DNA from: Mycobacterium sp. ELW1
Lineage (GTDB): Bacteria > Actinomycetota > Actinomycetes > Mycobacteriales > Mycobacteriaceae
Length of the DNA stretch: 64,000 bases
NCBI RefSeq assembly: GCF_008329905.1
Contig: NZ_CP032155.1
Span: 2,542,001 to 2,606,000, forward strand
Direction: 5' to 3'
Translations under genes and position numbers: made by a program
The notes under the pieces: model-generated
Databases searched by the model: none
What the model saw: the letters and a program-made list of their open reading frames with translations, nothing else
What the model was told of the DNA's origin: nothing
In this document: one piece after another, positions 12,515-21,952 of the stretch
Position numbering within the stretch: position 1 is the stretch's first letter
How the letters are laid out: each line of letters starts with the position of its first letter

Positions 12515-13741
12515 CTAGATCAGCGAGGTGAGATTGGTGCCGAGGGTCCAGCCGGCCGCGGCCACACCGCCGGTCAGCAGCAGCACGATCAGAGTCCAGA
12601 ACATCAGCGCCCGCCGTGCGCGCTGCCGTTCCCAGATGAATTCACCGATGTCGATACCGGCGAATTGGCTTGCCAGTTCCGGAGTCTCGTCGTCCTCGGC
12701 GATCGGCTGCCAGTCCTGCGGGTCGCGAATGAGCTGACGGGTGGGATTCTTCACGGCCTGCGGCGGCGGCACGGCCATCGGCTGCGCGGGCACCGGCTGC
12801 GGGGCTGGGTGGAAGTCGACGGTGGGCCGGCTGTGAAAAGCGGTGGCCGCGGCGTGCTGAGCGGAGTTCTTCGGTGCAGGCACCCGGAACTTCGGCAGCG
12901 CCAACTCCACGGCGATGGCGTCCAGATCCTCGGCCATCTCCGCGGCGTCGGCGAACCGGGCCTCGGGGTTGCGAGCTGTTGCGCGCGCGATGAACTCGTC
13001 GAATTGGGGCGGTACCCCGCTGATCGCCGCACTGGGCGGCGGGACGTCGTGATCCATCCGCTGGTATGCCACCGTCAGCGGATTGTCACCGGTGAACGGC
13101 GTTGCCCCGGTGATCAATTCGTAGGCCAGCACACCGACGGCATAGACATCGCTGCGCGCGTCGGCGGCCCCGGTGCTGACCTGCTCGGGGGACAGGTAGG
13201 CCGCCGTGCCCAGAATCACGCTGGTCGAGGTGATCCCGGCTTCGGCAACCGCGCGAACCAACCCGAAGTCGACCAGCTTGACCTCACCGTCGTCAGAGAT
13301 CAGCACGTTCTCGGGTTTGACGTCGCGGTGCACCAGCCCGGCGCGATGTGCGGTGGCCAGTCCGCCGAGCACCGGACGCAGCACCGCCGCCGCCGCGTGC
13401 GGGGGCATCGGTCCGCGCTCGCGCAGTAACTCGCGCAGCGTGCCGCCCTCGATCAGCTCCATCACCAGGAACGGGTGACTGCCGTCCAGACCCTGGTCGT
13501 AGACCGCGACCAAGCCGGGGTCCTTCAGCCGGGCGACCGCGCGGGCTTCCCGCTGGAAGCGGGTGAGGAACTGGCTGTCTCCTGCGTAGCGTGCGTCCAT
13601 CACCTTCAGCGCGACCGGCCGGTCCAGGCGCACATCGAGACCGCGGTACACGGTGGACATGCCGCCGGTGGCGATCTTGGCGTCGACGCGGTACCGGTCT
13701 TCCAGCAACACGCCGTTGAGGGGGTCCGACGTCACCGACAC
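12515..13741 (-). CDS. pknL: Membrane Ser/Thr protein kinase PknL
   Basis: 408 residues from GTG 13741. Hanks-type kinase domain with the Gly loop ATGGMSTVY, catalytic Lys46 (VALKVMD), HRDVKPEN at 138-145 (Asp140 is the catalytic base), DFG at 158-160 and GTAAYLSPEQ in the activation segment. After a juxtamembrane linker, one membrane helix lies near residues 379-399 with almost no extracellular part, as in M. tuberculosis PknL (Rv2176). It is divergent from its known substrate gene, the Rv2175c homologue, with only 37 bases between the starts, so the two promoters must overlap. Confidence 0.94.
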   Translation of the reverse strand: MSVTSDPLNGVLLEDRYRVDAKIATGGMSTVYRGLDVRLDRPVALKVMDARYAGDSQFLTRFQREARAVARLKDPGLVAVYDQGLDGSHPFLVMELIEGGTLRELLRERGPMPPHAAAAVLRPVLGGLATAHRAGLVHRDVKPENVLISDDGEVKLVDFGLVRAVAEAGITSTSVILGTAAYLSPEQVSTGAADARSDVYAVGVLAYELITGATPFTGDNPLTVAYQRMDHDVPPPSAAISGVPPQFDEFIARATARNPEARFADAAEMAEDLDAIAVELALPKFRVPAPKNSAQHAAATAFHSRPTVDFHPAPQPVPAQPMAVPPPQAVKNPTRQLIRDPQDWQPIAEDDETPELASQFAGIDIGEFIWERQRARRALMFWTLIVLLLTGGVAAAGWTLGTNLTSLI

Positions 13742-13778
13742 ATGGTATGCCGCGGCCGAACAGTTCTAGACTGGGCCG

Positions 13779-14183
13779 GTGAGCAGCATTCCTGCCGGCG
13801 AAGATGTGCTGGATCCCGACGAGCCCGTCTACGATCTGCCGGCGGTCGCCGAGATATTGCACATCCCGGTGACCAAGGTGCACCAGCAGTTACGCGAAGG
13901 CCATCTGGTCGCGGTGAAACGCGGCGGGGTCCCGATGATCCCGAAGGCCTTCCTCAACGACGAGGGCGAGGTGGTGAAGAGCCTGCCCGGCCTGCTGGCG
14001 GTGCTGCGCGACGGCGGCTACCGCGACACCGAGATCCTGCGCTGGCTGTTCACCGCCGACCCGTCACTGACTATCACCCGCGATGGGTCGCGCGAACCGG
14101 TCAGCAACGCTCGCCCGGTTGATGCACTGCACGCCCATCAGGCTCGTGAGGTGGTTCGGCGCGCCCAGGCGATGGCGTACTGA
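13779..14183 (+). CDS. Winged-helix DNA-binding protein, Rv2175c homologue (PknL substrate)
   Basis: 134 residues from GTG 13779. The core (YDLPAVAEILHIPVTKVHQQLREGHLVAVKRGG) is an excisionase-like winged helix-turn-helix, followed by a C-terminal helical part. The M. tuberculosis protein is phosphorylated by PknL on an N-terminal Thr, which blocks DNA binding; here the N-terminus (MSSIPAGEDVLDP) has Ser but no Thr in the first residues, so the phosphosite may differ. The last 83 bases overlap the convergent mptA gene. Confidence 0.9.
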   Translation: MSSIPAGEDVLDPDEPVYDLPAVAEILHIPVTKVHQQLREGHLVAVKRGGVPMIPKAFLNDEGEVVKSLPGLLAVLRDGGYRDTEILRWLFTADPSLTITRDGSREPVSNARPVDALHAHQAREVVRRAQAMAY

Positions 14184-15660
14184 CCTTCAGCGAATACCAG
14201 GCTGCCAGCGCGCATGCGGTGGCCAGCAGCACATGGATCCACGAGTACATCCCGTGTGAGCCGTCCGGTTTGAAGATCACCATGATCCACGTCGAGAACC
14301 CGGCGATCAGCGCGATCGCGGCGCGGGACTGCGCCAATGCCGACAGCACCGCCAGCGGCCAGGTGTAGTACCACGGCAGCGCGGCGGGGACGAAGAGCAC
14401 GACCACCAGCATCGCCCAAGCGATGCCGGTCAGCGCTTCGCGGTCGTCGTGCCGAAACCGCCACCACAGCAAGGGAAGTGACACCGCGATGATCGCGATG
14501 CCGACGATCCGGGTGACGTCGAGCACGGCGTAGAAGTTGACCGGTATGACCAGCCCGCCGATCGCGTTGGTGAGGTTCGCGACGGCCGTCGGGATGGTCA
14601 GCCAGTTGATGATCTTCACCGATCCGGCCAGCGCGGTCAGCCAGCCCAGACCCACCCCCGCGACCCAGGACAGCACGGCGAACACCACGACGAAGATCGC
14701 CACCGACGCCGCCGACGCCGTTGCGAAAGCTCTTGGCGCGCTGTACTTATTCCGGTCCCGCAGATGCCGCATCCACACCCACACCATGAACGGCAGCGCC
14801 AGCACCGCGGTGGCCTTGACCGCGACGGCGATCGCGATCAGCGCCGCCCCGGCGGCGTGATGGCGGGCGAACGTCAGCGCGATGCCGGCCATCATCAGGC
14901 CGACCATCAGCATCTCGTTGTGCACACCGCCCATCAGGTGAATGATCACCAGCGGGTTGAGCGCGCAAATCCACAGTGCCACCGCACCGTTCGCGCCGAT
15001 GTGACGGGCCACCCGGGGCGCCGCCCAGATCAGCATCGCCAAGCCGGGCAGCATGCACAGCCGCAGCAGCATGGTGCCGGCCACCACATGGTCGCCGACC
15101 AGGGTGGTGACGAACCGGGCAACCAGGATGAATGCCGGGCCGTAGGGCGCGGTGGTGGTGGTCCAGATCGGACTCACGTTGTCCAGCAACGAGTTCTGGT
15201 TCACCACCGGCCCGACGGCATACGGGTCGAGGCCGTCGCGAAGCAGCGCGCCCTGCGCCAGATAGGAATAGGTGTCGCGGCTGAACAGCGGAACGCTCAG
15301 CAGCAGGGGAGCCAGCCAGAACCCGGCGGTCGCGATCATCGAAAACTCGCTGACCTCTGAGTCCGGGGACATGACCCGCCGGCCCACCCACAGCCAGGCC
15401 ACCAGCATCAGGACCACGCCGACCCACAGCAGCACCGACGACACCACCAGGCCGTGGCCGAATCGCAACCACGACAGGTGCATCGACTCCAGCAGTGGGT
15501 CGTGCTGGCGGGTGCTGCCCGCGCCGAGCCCGCCGAGGGTGAGCAGAATCGCGCCGAGAAAACCCAGCAGGGCCGGGCGGCCCTCGTCGGCGGCGGTGAA
15601 TGCCGCCAGGCGTGCAAAGCCGGCCCGGCTGGTCGGTGTGGTGGGTGTGGTGGCGGACAT
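14101..15660 (-). CDS. mptA: Polyprenol-phosphate-mannose alpha-(1->6) mannosyltransferase MptA
   Basis: 519 residues, polytopic GT-C glycosyltransferase with about 12 membrane segments. Landmarks are SRDTYSYLAQGALL (the luminal catalytic acidic loop) and TTTAPYGPAF. MptA extends the alpha-1,6 mannan backbone of lipomannan. Position between idsA2 and the Rv2175c homologue matches M. tuberculosis Rv2174. Its ATG follows the polyprenyl synthase stop by four bases, so a prenyl diphosphate synthase and a prenyl-phosphate-sugar user are cotranscribed. The 3' end lies antisense inside the Rv2175c homologue. Confidence 0.9.
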   Translation of the reverse strand: MSATTPTTPTSRAGFARLAAFTAADEGRPALLGFLGAILLTLGGLGAGSTRQHDPLLESMHLSWLRFGHGLVVSSVLLWVGVVLMLVAWLWVGRRVMSPDSEVSEFSMIATAGFWLAPLLLSVPLFSRDTYSYLAQGALLRDGLDPYAVGPVVNQNSLLDNVSPIWTTTTAPYGPAFILVARFVTTLVGDHVVAGTMLLRLCMLPGLAMLIWAAPRVARHIGANGAVALWICALNPLVIIHLMGGVHNEMLMVGLMMAGIALTFARHHAAGAALIAIAVAVKATAVLALPFMVWVWMRHLRDRNKYSAPRAFATASAASVAIFVVVFAVLSWVAGVGLGWLTALAGSVKIINWLTIPTAVANLTNAIGGLVIPVNFYAVLDVTRIVGIAIIAVSLPLLWWRFRHDDREALTGIAWAMLVVVLFVPAALPWYYTWPLAVLSALAQSRAAIALIAGFSTWIMVIFKPDGSHGMYSWIHVLLATACALAAWYSLKVSTPSPGRAEPPHEPDGRAVHQPGERC

Positions 15661-15664
15661 GGGC

Positions 15665-16810
<1,146 letters not shown>

Positions 16811-16822
16811 CTAGAACGTCGG

Positions 16823-17509
16823 CTAGCTATCGGCCTGATCGGAGTTGGCGAATCGCGGGGAACGGTCCCGGCTGACCCAGGCCAGGCCGCCGATGACGCC
16901 GCACACGGCGAGCGCACCCAGGCCGAGCCAGAGCGCCGCTCCGGTGAACGACCTGGTGCTGGGATCGGTGGCGCGGGCCTGGGCATTCATCGTCGACACC
17001 ACGCCCGGCTTGAGTTTCCACTCGACGACGTCGGTGTCCAGGCGGTCGCCGTTGGTCGACGTCACCTCACCGGGGAAGGAAACCGTCAGCGAAACGTCAG
17101 CATCGGTGTCGGTGACGCTGGTCAGGTCCACGCGGCCTTCGAGGATCACCAGATTGCCGGCCCGCCGCAGCGAGATGTCCACCCCGGCGGCCTCGCGGTT
17201 GAGGTTGGCCAGCTGCGGCACCTCGGAGAAGCTCAGGTTCGAGAACACCGCCTCGGAGCCGACGAAGTCGTCGGATTTGTACTTCGACACCGAGATCTTC
17301 TGGCTGAAGGGCACATTGAGGTCGAACTGCGGCCCCTGGTCGTCTGAGTCGCGGGCCTTGGCGGCGGCGATGATCTGACCGGAGACCTGATCGTCCGGGG
17401 ACACCGTGATCGACGCGTGCACCCGCACGCAGCCGACCGCCAAGGGCGCGACGATGAGCAGCAACAGCGCCAGGGCGCGTAGGCGCAGGCGGCGGGTTCG
17501 GTCGCGCAC
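16823..17509 (-). CDS. lppM: Lipoprotein LppM (DUF3153)
   Basis: 228 residues from GTG 17509. It has a positively charged N-terminus, hydrophobic core and lipobox LAVGC with Cys27 as the lipidation site. A beta-rich periplasmic domain follows, and near the C-terminus there is a membrane helix (GAALWLGLGALAVCGVIGGLAW). M. tuberculosis LppM (Rv2171) is implicated in envelope mannolipid exposure and host interaction. Overall layout and neighbours match. Confidence 0.88.
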   Translation of the reverse strand: MRDRTRRLRLRALALLLLIVAPLAVGCVRVHASITVSPDDQVSGQIIAAAKARDSDDQGPQFDLNVPFSQKISVSKYKSDDFVGSEAVFSNLSFSEVPQLANLNREAAGVDISLRRAGNLVILEGRVDLTSVTDTDADVSLTVSFPGEVTSTNGDRLDTDVVEWKLKPGVVSTMNAQARATDPSTRSFTGAALWLGLGALAVCGVIGGLAWVSRDRSPRFANSDQADS

Positions 17510-17532
17510 GTGGGTATCGTGCCAGATCCGCG

Positions 17533-18138
17533 CTACAGCGGGAGGCTACGACCCAGAATCGCGAACGCCCGGGGATCGCCGGCGAAGTGGTAGCCACGGA
17601 TCACGTCGGTGAAGCCGAGCCGCCGGTAGAGCCGCCAGGCACGGTTGGCCTCGCCGATGATCTCCGGGGTCGACAGCAGGACGTGGGACTCGCCGCGGTC
17701 GGCCAGCAGCCGTCGGGCCAGTGCTTCACCCAGTCCGCGCCCCTGGGCGCTGGGGTGGATGTGGAGCTCGGTCAGCTCGAAGTAGCTGCTGGTCAGCCGC
17801 CCGATCTCGTCGGCGGGCACGCCGATGCGGTGCAGCCCGGCCACCACCTGCTGTTGCCACCACTGGTCGGGGGCGCCGCAGTAGCCGTAGGCGATACCGA
17901 GCAGGGGAGCGGCCGACAGTTGCGCGGTGTCCGGCTCAGCGGCGGGGGCGGTGTCGGCTTCCACGGCGGCGACGGCTTTCCACCCGTGCCGGCGGGTGTG
18001 TTCGAGCCACATCGCCGCCCGCTGGCCTTCGGTGCCGCGCGGGTAGCGCATGGCGTCGACGTACACGCTCAGAGCGTCGTGAAGGCGCTGCGCCATGTCG
18101 GTGGGCGACAGATCGATGAGGAAAGTCGCCAACGCCAC
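17533..18138 (-). CDS. GNAT-family acetyltransferase, Rv2170 homologue
   Basis: 201 residues. The acetyl-CoA loop AQGRGLGEALARRLL (Q/RxxGxG/A type) and the preceding ELTELHIHPS strand define the GNAT fold; the C-terminal RLYRRLGFTDV is typical. The M. tuberculosis counterpart Rv2170 is reported to acetylate lysines of isocitrate dehydrogenase; that role is assumed here by homology only. It is divergent from the DUF3040 gene and 23 bases upstream of lppM, so probably in one transcript with it. Confidence 0.87.
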   Translation of the reverse strand: MALATFLIDLSPTDMAQRLHDALSVYVDAMRYPRGTEGQRAAMWLEHTRRHGWKAVAAVEADTAPAAEPDTAQLSAAPLLGIAYGYCGAPDQWWQQQVVAGLHRIGVPADEIGRLTSSYFELTELHIHPSAQGRGLGEALARRLLADRGESHVLLSTPEIIGEANRAWRLYRRLGFTDVIRGYHFAGDPRAFAILGRSLPL

Positions 18139-18404
18139 GGTGCCTTTCTGTCTGCCGATCGATCCGGGGATGCATGGCCATTATCAGTGCACTCCCGGCC
18201 CGGCTCGGCCGCTGCTGTGGTGACCAGGCCCTTACGTGGTGATGGCGAGGGCGGAACAACGCCTGGACACAGCTACAATCGGGTGGACCAACTAGGTGGT
18301 ACGCCGCACATCTAGCTCGTATCATTTTGGTTAGTCGCCCCGTAGATTGCTGGGCAGCCAAGTTTTATCGGATTAGTGACCGGCCGTGTCGGCAAGGAGG
18401 ACGA

Positions 18405-18850
18405 ATGCCACTCTCCGATCATGAGCAGCGCATGCTCGATCAGATCGAGAGCGCTCTCTATGCCGAGGACCCCAAGTTCGCCTCGAGTGTGCGGGGTGGA
18501 ACTCTGCGGGCCCCTCCTGGCTGTCGTGGTCGTCGGCGATGCGGGCCCCCTCCACGCGCAGACGATTGCAGGGCGCCGGCCTGTTCGTGGTCGGTCTGGC
18601 GATGCTGGTTGCCGGGGTTGCGTTCAAGGCCACCATGATCGGAAGTTTCCCGATTCTGTCGGTGATCGGCTTCGTGGTGATGTTCGGCGGCGTGGTCTTC
18701 GCGATCACCGGTCCGCGTGTCGCCGGCGGCCGGGATCGCTCGGGCCCGTCGTCACCGTCGTCCGGTTCGCGTCAGCGTCGGCCCAAGGGTGGTGGCGGAT
18801 CGTTCACCAGCCGCATGGAGGATCGCTTCCGGCGTCGTTTCGACGAGTGA
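18405..18850 (+). pseudogene. DUF3040 membrane protein (Rv2169c homologue) split by a 35-bp insertion
   Basis: The start (MPLSDHEQRMLDQIESALY, with an AAGGAGG site before ATG 18405) and the end (two membrane helices, then a basic tail ending RMEDRFRRRFDE) are both typical of intact mycobacterial DUF3040 proteins but lie in different frames. The switch occurs after SSVRGGTLRAP, where a 35-base insertion flanked by a 10-base direct repeat (18505-18514 and 18540-18549) shifts the frame. The first frame would stop at 18638 after 77 residues; the second could start at ATG 18539 and give 103 residues (both membrane helices) but has no ribosome site. Read as a broken or split gene. Confidence 0.8.
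18505..18549. repeat. 10-bp direct repeat flanking a 35-bp insertion in DUF3040
   Basis: TGCGGGCCCC occurs at 18505-18514 and again at 18540-18549, exactly 35 bases apart. Removing one repeat unit plus the 25 bases between restores the DUF3040 reading frame. Confidence 0.85.
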
Positions 18851-18867
18851 CCGTCAGCGTCTCCAAC

Positions 18868-18898
18868 ACGGGGTAGCCGTTCCGGCTGCCCCGTTTTT
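18868..18898 (+). terminator. Rho-independent terminator after DUF3040
   Basis: A 12-bp stem (ACGGGGTAGCCG pairing with CGGCTGCCCCGT, one G-U pair) with loop TTC, followed by a run of five T. It begins 17 bases after the DUF3040 stop and separates it from the mraZ transcript. This is one of the few canonical intrinsic terminators in the window. Confidence 0.85.
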
Positions 18899-19006
18899 GT
18901 TTGCCTGGACCCGGCTGCGGCCGTTCGCTCTCCGCGATATCGACGTGCGGGCTCTCGATCGTCCGTGTCGGTGACCGTGGTGTCGATCTCGATGCCCGCT
19001 GATGCT

Positions 19007-19022
19007 CCCCACTTCGCCCCAC
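19007..19022 (-). promoter_or_regulatory. Reverse-strand pair of MraZ-box-like repeats
   Basis: Two GTGGGG units on the minus strand (19022-19017 and 19012-19007) with the same 10-base period as the forward arrays. Possibly an upstream MraZ site. Confidence 0.4.
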
Positions 19023-19085
19023 CGCTGGTTGACCTGCGCTTTTATCGGCCGAGTCGACGGTCTGGGTCACCCCGGCGGGCTCTAG

Positions 19086-19105
19086 GTGGCAGGAAGTGGC
19101 GGATG
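19086..19105 (+). promoter_or_regulatory. Forward pair of MraZ-box-like repeats
   Basis: GTGGCAGGAA and GTGGCGGATG stand in tandem, 10 bases apart, 32 bases before the main array. They are weaker matches than the downstream units. Confidence 0.45.
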
Positions 19106-19127
19106 TAGACCAAAAACGGACCATTAT

Positions 19128-19167
19128 GTGGAGCAAAGTGGGGGATTGTGGGGTATTGTGGCGGTTA
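19128..19167 (+). promoter_or_regulatory. Four-unit MraZ-box array upstream of mraZ
   Basis: Four consecutive decamers each begin GTGG: GTGGAGCAAA, GTGGGGGATT, GTGGGGTATT, GTGGCGGTTA. MraZ is a ring-shaped AbrB-type regulator known in several bacteria to bind tandem short G-rich repeats with about 10-base spacing in its own promoter. This array is therefore the likely autoregulatory site for the whole dcw operon. Confidence 0.8.
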
Positions 19168-19213
19168 ACGGAGCGACGGCTCCGGGGCGTGAAGGCAAGG
19201 AGATGTGCACAGC

Positions 19214-19645
19214 ATGTTTCTCGGCACGTACACGCCCAAGCTCGACGACAAAGGGCGGCTGACACTGCCCGCCAAGTTCCGCGACGCACTGGCAGGAGGG
19301 TTGATGGTCACCAAAAGCCAAGATCACAGCCTTGCCGTCTACCCGCGTTCGGAATTCGAACAGCTGGCCCGGCGGGCTTCGCAGACCTCGCGCAGCAATC
19401 CGGAGGCGCGTGCATTCCTGCGCAACCTGGCAGCCGGCACCGACGAACAGCACCCCGACTCACAGGGCCGGATCACGCTGTCGGCGGACCACCGCCGCTA
19501 CGCCAACCTGTCCAAGGAATGCGTGGTGATCGGCGCCGTCGACTTCCTCGAGATCTGGGACGCCCAAGCCTGGCAGGAATACCAGGAGACCCACGAAGAG
19601 AACTTCTCCGCGGCCAGCGATGAAGCACTCAGCGACATCATCTGA
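19214..19645 (+). CDS. mraZ: Transcriptional regulator MraZ
   Basis: 143 residues from ATG 19214 ([26 protein letters not shown]); AAGGAG about 12 bases upstream fixes the start, and an in-frame GTG at 19205 is too close to it. Two AbrB-like halves are visible, each with the DxKGR/QGRITLS signature. MraZ binds repeats in its own leader and controls the dcw cluster. It is nearly identical to M. tuberculosis MraZ (Rv2166c). The last 26 bases overlap the long form of rsmH. Confidence 0.96.
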   Translation: MFLGTYTPKLDDKGRLTLPAKFRDALAGGLMVTKSQDHSLAVYPRSEFEQLARRASQTSRSNPEARAFLRNLAAGTDEQHPDSQGRITLSADHRRYANLSKECVVIGAVDFLEIWDAQAWQEYQETHEENFSAASDEALSDII

Positions 19646-20816
19646 GCTGGCCGCCCAGCCGGAGGTAGCCCGTGCATCGTGGTCTCTGCCCGAACCGACC
19701 CTGACGTACTTCCCCAACGCCAGGTTCACCTGTTCGGACAGGGACCTCGATGCAAGGTCACACCCAGCCCCACTTGGTGCGGCGCACCGCGAATTACCCG
19801 GAGGTCCCGTCGTGGTTGACGAATCCGACCCCGATTCAGGGCATGGGCACATCCCCGTCCTGCTGGATCGGTGCGTCGAGATCCTCGGCCCGGCGCTGAC
19901 CCGTCCGGACGCGATCCTCGTCGACGCGACCCTGGGCGCCGGCGGCCACTCCGAGCGCTTCCTGACCGAATTCCCCACGCTGCGCCTGATCGGCCTGGAC
20001 CGGGACCCGGGGGCCCTGGCCGGTGCGCGAGAGCGGCTGGCCCCGTTCGCCGATCGGATCACCCTGGTCCACACCCGATACGACGGCATCGCCGACGCCC
20101 TTGTCGAAGCCGGCTGGGAGGCAACCGAATCGATCGACGGGGTGCTGTTCGACCTCGGGGTCTCCTCGATGCAGCTCGACCGGGCCGAGCGCGGATTCGC
20201 CTACTCCAAGGACGCGCCGCTGGACATGCGGATGGACACCGATGCCCCGCTGACCGCCGCGGAAATCCTCAATACCTACGGACGCGCCGAACTGACCGAC
20301 ATCCTGCGCCGCTTCGGCGAGGAGAAGTTCGCCAACCGCATCGCGGGGCTGATCGTCGAGCGACGCCAGCACGCGCCGCTGACCACCACCGGCGAACTCG
20401 TCGAGATCATCTACAAGGGCATCCCGGCGCCGGCGCGCCGCACCGGCGGTCACCCCGCGAAGCGGACCTTCCAGGCCCTGCGGATCGCGGTCAATGCCGA
20501 GCTGGACTCGCTGACGGCGGCCCTGCCCGCGGCGCTGGCCGCGCTGCGCCCGGGCGGGCGGATCGCGGTGATGTCCTATCAGTCGCTGGAGGACCGGATC
20601 GTCAAGACGACGTTCGCCGCGGCAACCGCCTCCCGGTCTCCGGCCGGCCTGCCCGTCGAATTGCCCGGCTATGAGCCGGAATTCAGCGCGATCACCCGCG
20701 GTGCCGAACGCGCCGACGCCGCGGAGATCGAACGCAATCCACGCAGTGCGCCGGTTCGGCTACGGGCACTGCAGCGCGTGATGTCGGTCAACCGGGGACG
20801 GGGAGGAAACAGCTGA
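19620..20816 (+). CDS. rsmH: 16S rRNA (cytosine-1402-N4)-methyltransferase RsmH (MraW)
   Basis: 398 residues if started at ATG 19620, inside the mraZ 3' end. The SAM site [14 protein letters not shown] and the conserved [29 protein letters not shown] and [11 protein letters not shown] blocks are intact. It N4-methylates C1402 of 16S rRNA. A second possible start is GTG 19812 with an excellent GGAGG seven bases before, giving 334 residues, close to the usual family length. The upstream segment contains a mycobacteria-conserved patch ([16 protein letters not shown]), so translation of the long form cannot be dismissed. Confidence 0.93.
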   Translation: MKHSATSSELAAQPEVARASWSLPEPTLTYFPNARFTCSDRDLDARSHPAPLGAAHRELPGGPVVVDESDPDSGHGHIPVLLDRCVEILGPALTRPDAILVDATLGAGGHSERFLTEFPTLRLIGLDRDPGALAGARERLAPFADRITLVHTRYDGIADALVEAGWEATESIDGVLFDLGVSSMQLDRAERGFAYSKDAPLDMRMDTDAPLTAAEILNTYGRAELTDILRRFGEEKFANRIAGLIVERRQHAPLTTTGELVEIIYKGIPAPARRTGGHPAKRTFQALRIAVNAELDSLTAALPAALAALRPGGRIAVMSYQSLEDRIVKTTFAAATASRSPAGLPVELPGYEPEFSAITRGAERADAAEIERNPRSAPVRLRALQRVMSVNRGRGGNS

Positions 20817-21952
20817 TGAAGGTGGGGCGCAAGCCGGTTGATTCGATGGATCGCGCAGGGGTCAAACGGGACGGGGCCAAGCGGGACAAGAACGAACCGA
20901 CCAAGTCGGCCAGGAAGAAGGCGGGCGCAGGCACGGCCACCGCGCGTCGCCGTGGCACCGAGGCGCCGGCACGGGGTGGACGCGCGTCGGCCCGCCGCCC
21001 CCACGAACCGCGTGCGCTGCGTCAGGGTCCGCAGACCGCGCCGGTCGCCCGGCCTGCCGAACGCCCCACCCGGGCCAAGAACGTCAGTCAGGCCAAGGCG
21101 CGGGCGAAAGCGCGTAAGGCGAAGGCGCCCAAGGCCATCCGGCAGCCACTGCGCGACAGACTGATCGCCCGGCTGGCCGGTATCGACCTGCGTCCGCACA
21201 CGCTGGTCGCCAAGGTTCCGTTCGTGGTGCTGGTGATCGGGGCGCTGGGCCTCGGGCTGGCCGTCACGCTGTGGCTGTCCACCGACGCCGCCCAGCGGTC
21301 CTACCAGTTGGGTACCGCCCGGTCCACCAATGAGGCGCTCTCCCAGCAGAAGGAAGCGCTCGAACGCGACGTCCTGGAGGCCGAATCCGCACCCGCGCTG
21401 GCCGAGTCCGCCCGCAATCTGGGCATGATCCCGTCGAAGGACACCGCGCATCTGGTGCAGGATCCGACCGGCAACTGGACCGTGGTCGGCAAGCCGAAGC
21501 CGGCCGAAGGGGTTCCGCCCCCGCCGTTGAACAGCAAGCTGCCCGACGAGAAGCCGCTGCCGCCCGCCGCGCCCGTGCCGCCGCCGGTGGCCGCGCCCAA
21601 GCCGGGAAGTTCCCCCGAGGTTCCGGTGCGTGTCGCAACCACTCCGCTCGGTGGCCTGCCGTTGAATGGTGCGATGCCCTTCGGCGTTCCCTTGGCCACC
21701 TTGCCCGGCACGGTTCTGGCGCCCGGCGCACTTCCCCCCGCGGCGGCGCAGGCGCCGTTGCCCGGCACGCTGGCGGTCCCGGCTCAGGCGCCCGCGCCCG
21801 CGGCCGCACCGGCCCCGGGCCTGGTGCTCGCACCGGTCCCGGCACCTGCTGACGCCGCACCGCCCGCAGTCGCACCGCCCGCGGCTGCCCCCGATGCTCC
21901 GGTTGTGCCCCCGGTCGATCCGCCTGTCGCGCCCGCCGGAGCCGGGCAGTGA
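20816..21952 (+). CDS. FtsL-like divisome protein, Pro/Ala-rich (Rv2164c homologue)
   Basis: 378 residues. The ATG overlaps the rsmH stop by one base. There is a long basic cytoplasmic N-terminus (residues 1-130, rich in Lys, Arg and Ala), one membrane helix at about 132-155, a short coiled coil (about 158-195) and a very Pro/Ala-rich C-terminus. This is the arrangement of FtsL and the position (between rsmH and pbpB) is the standard ftsL place. In mycobacteria Rv2164c is treated as the FtsL candidate, a divisome scaffold partner of FtsQ and FtsW. The Pro-rich tail is not part of classical FtsL. Confidence 0.85.
   Translation: MKVGRKPVDSMDRAGVKRDGAKRDKNEPTKSARKKAGAGTATARRRGTEAPARGGRASARRPHEPRALRQGPQTAPVARPAERPTRAKNVSQAKARAKARKAKAPKAIRQPLRDRLIARLAGIDLRPHTLVAKVPFVVLVIGALGLGLAVTLWLSTDAAQRSYQLGTARSTNEALSQQKEALERDVLEAESAPALAESARNLGMIPSKDTAHLVQDPTGNWTVVGKPKPAEGVPPPPLNSKLPDEKPLPPAAPVPPPVAAPKPGSSPEVPVRVATTPLGGLPLNGAMPFGVPLATLPGTVLAPGALPPAAAQAPLPGTLAVPAQAPAPAAAPAPGLVLAPVPAPADAAPPAVAPPAAAPDAPVVPPVDPPVAPAGAGQ

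Larger units (their letters stand above)
18851..19213 (+). other. 363-base non-coding leader upstream of mraZ
   Basis: The only gene-free stretch above 300 bases. It holds the DUF3040 terminator (18868-18898), then unmarked GC-rich sequence, a reverse-strand pair of GTGGGG motifs (19007-19022), a forward GTGG pair (19086-19105), a four-unit GTGG array (19128-19167) and the mraZ Shine-Dalgarno AAGGAG (about 19197-19202). No convincing coding frame was seen in it. The dcw promoter should lie here; a clear -35/-10 pair could not be assigned. Confidence 0.7.

Noticed and set aside
18366..19049. Shared TTTTATCGG near the DUF3040 and mraZ promoters
   Set aside because: Nine bases only, with different distances to the start codons; no consistent promoter spacing.
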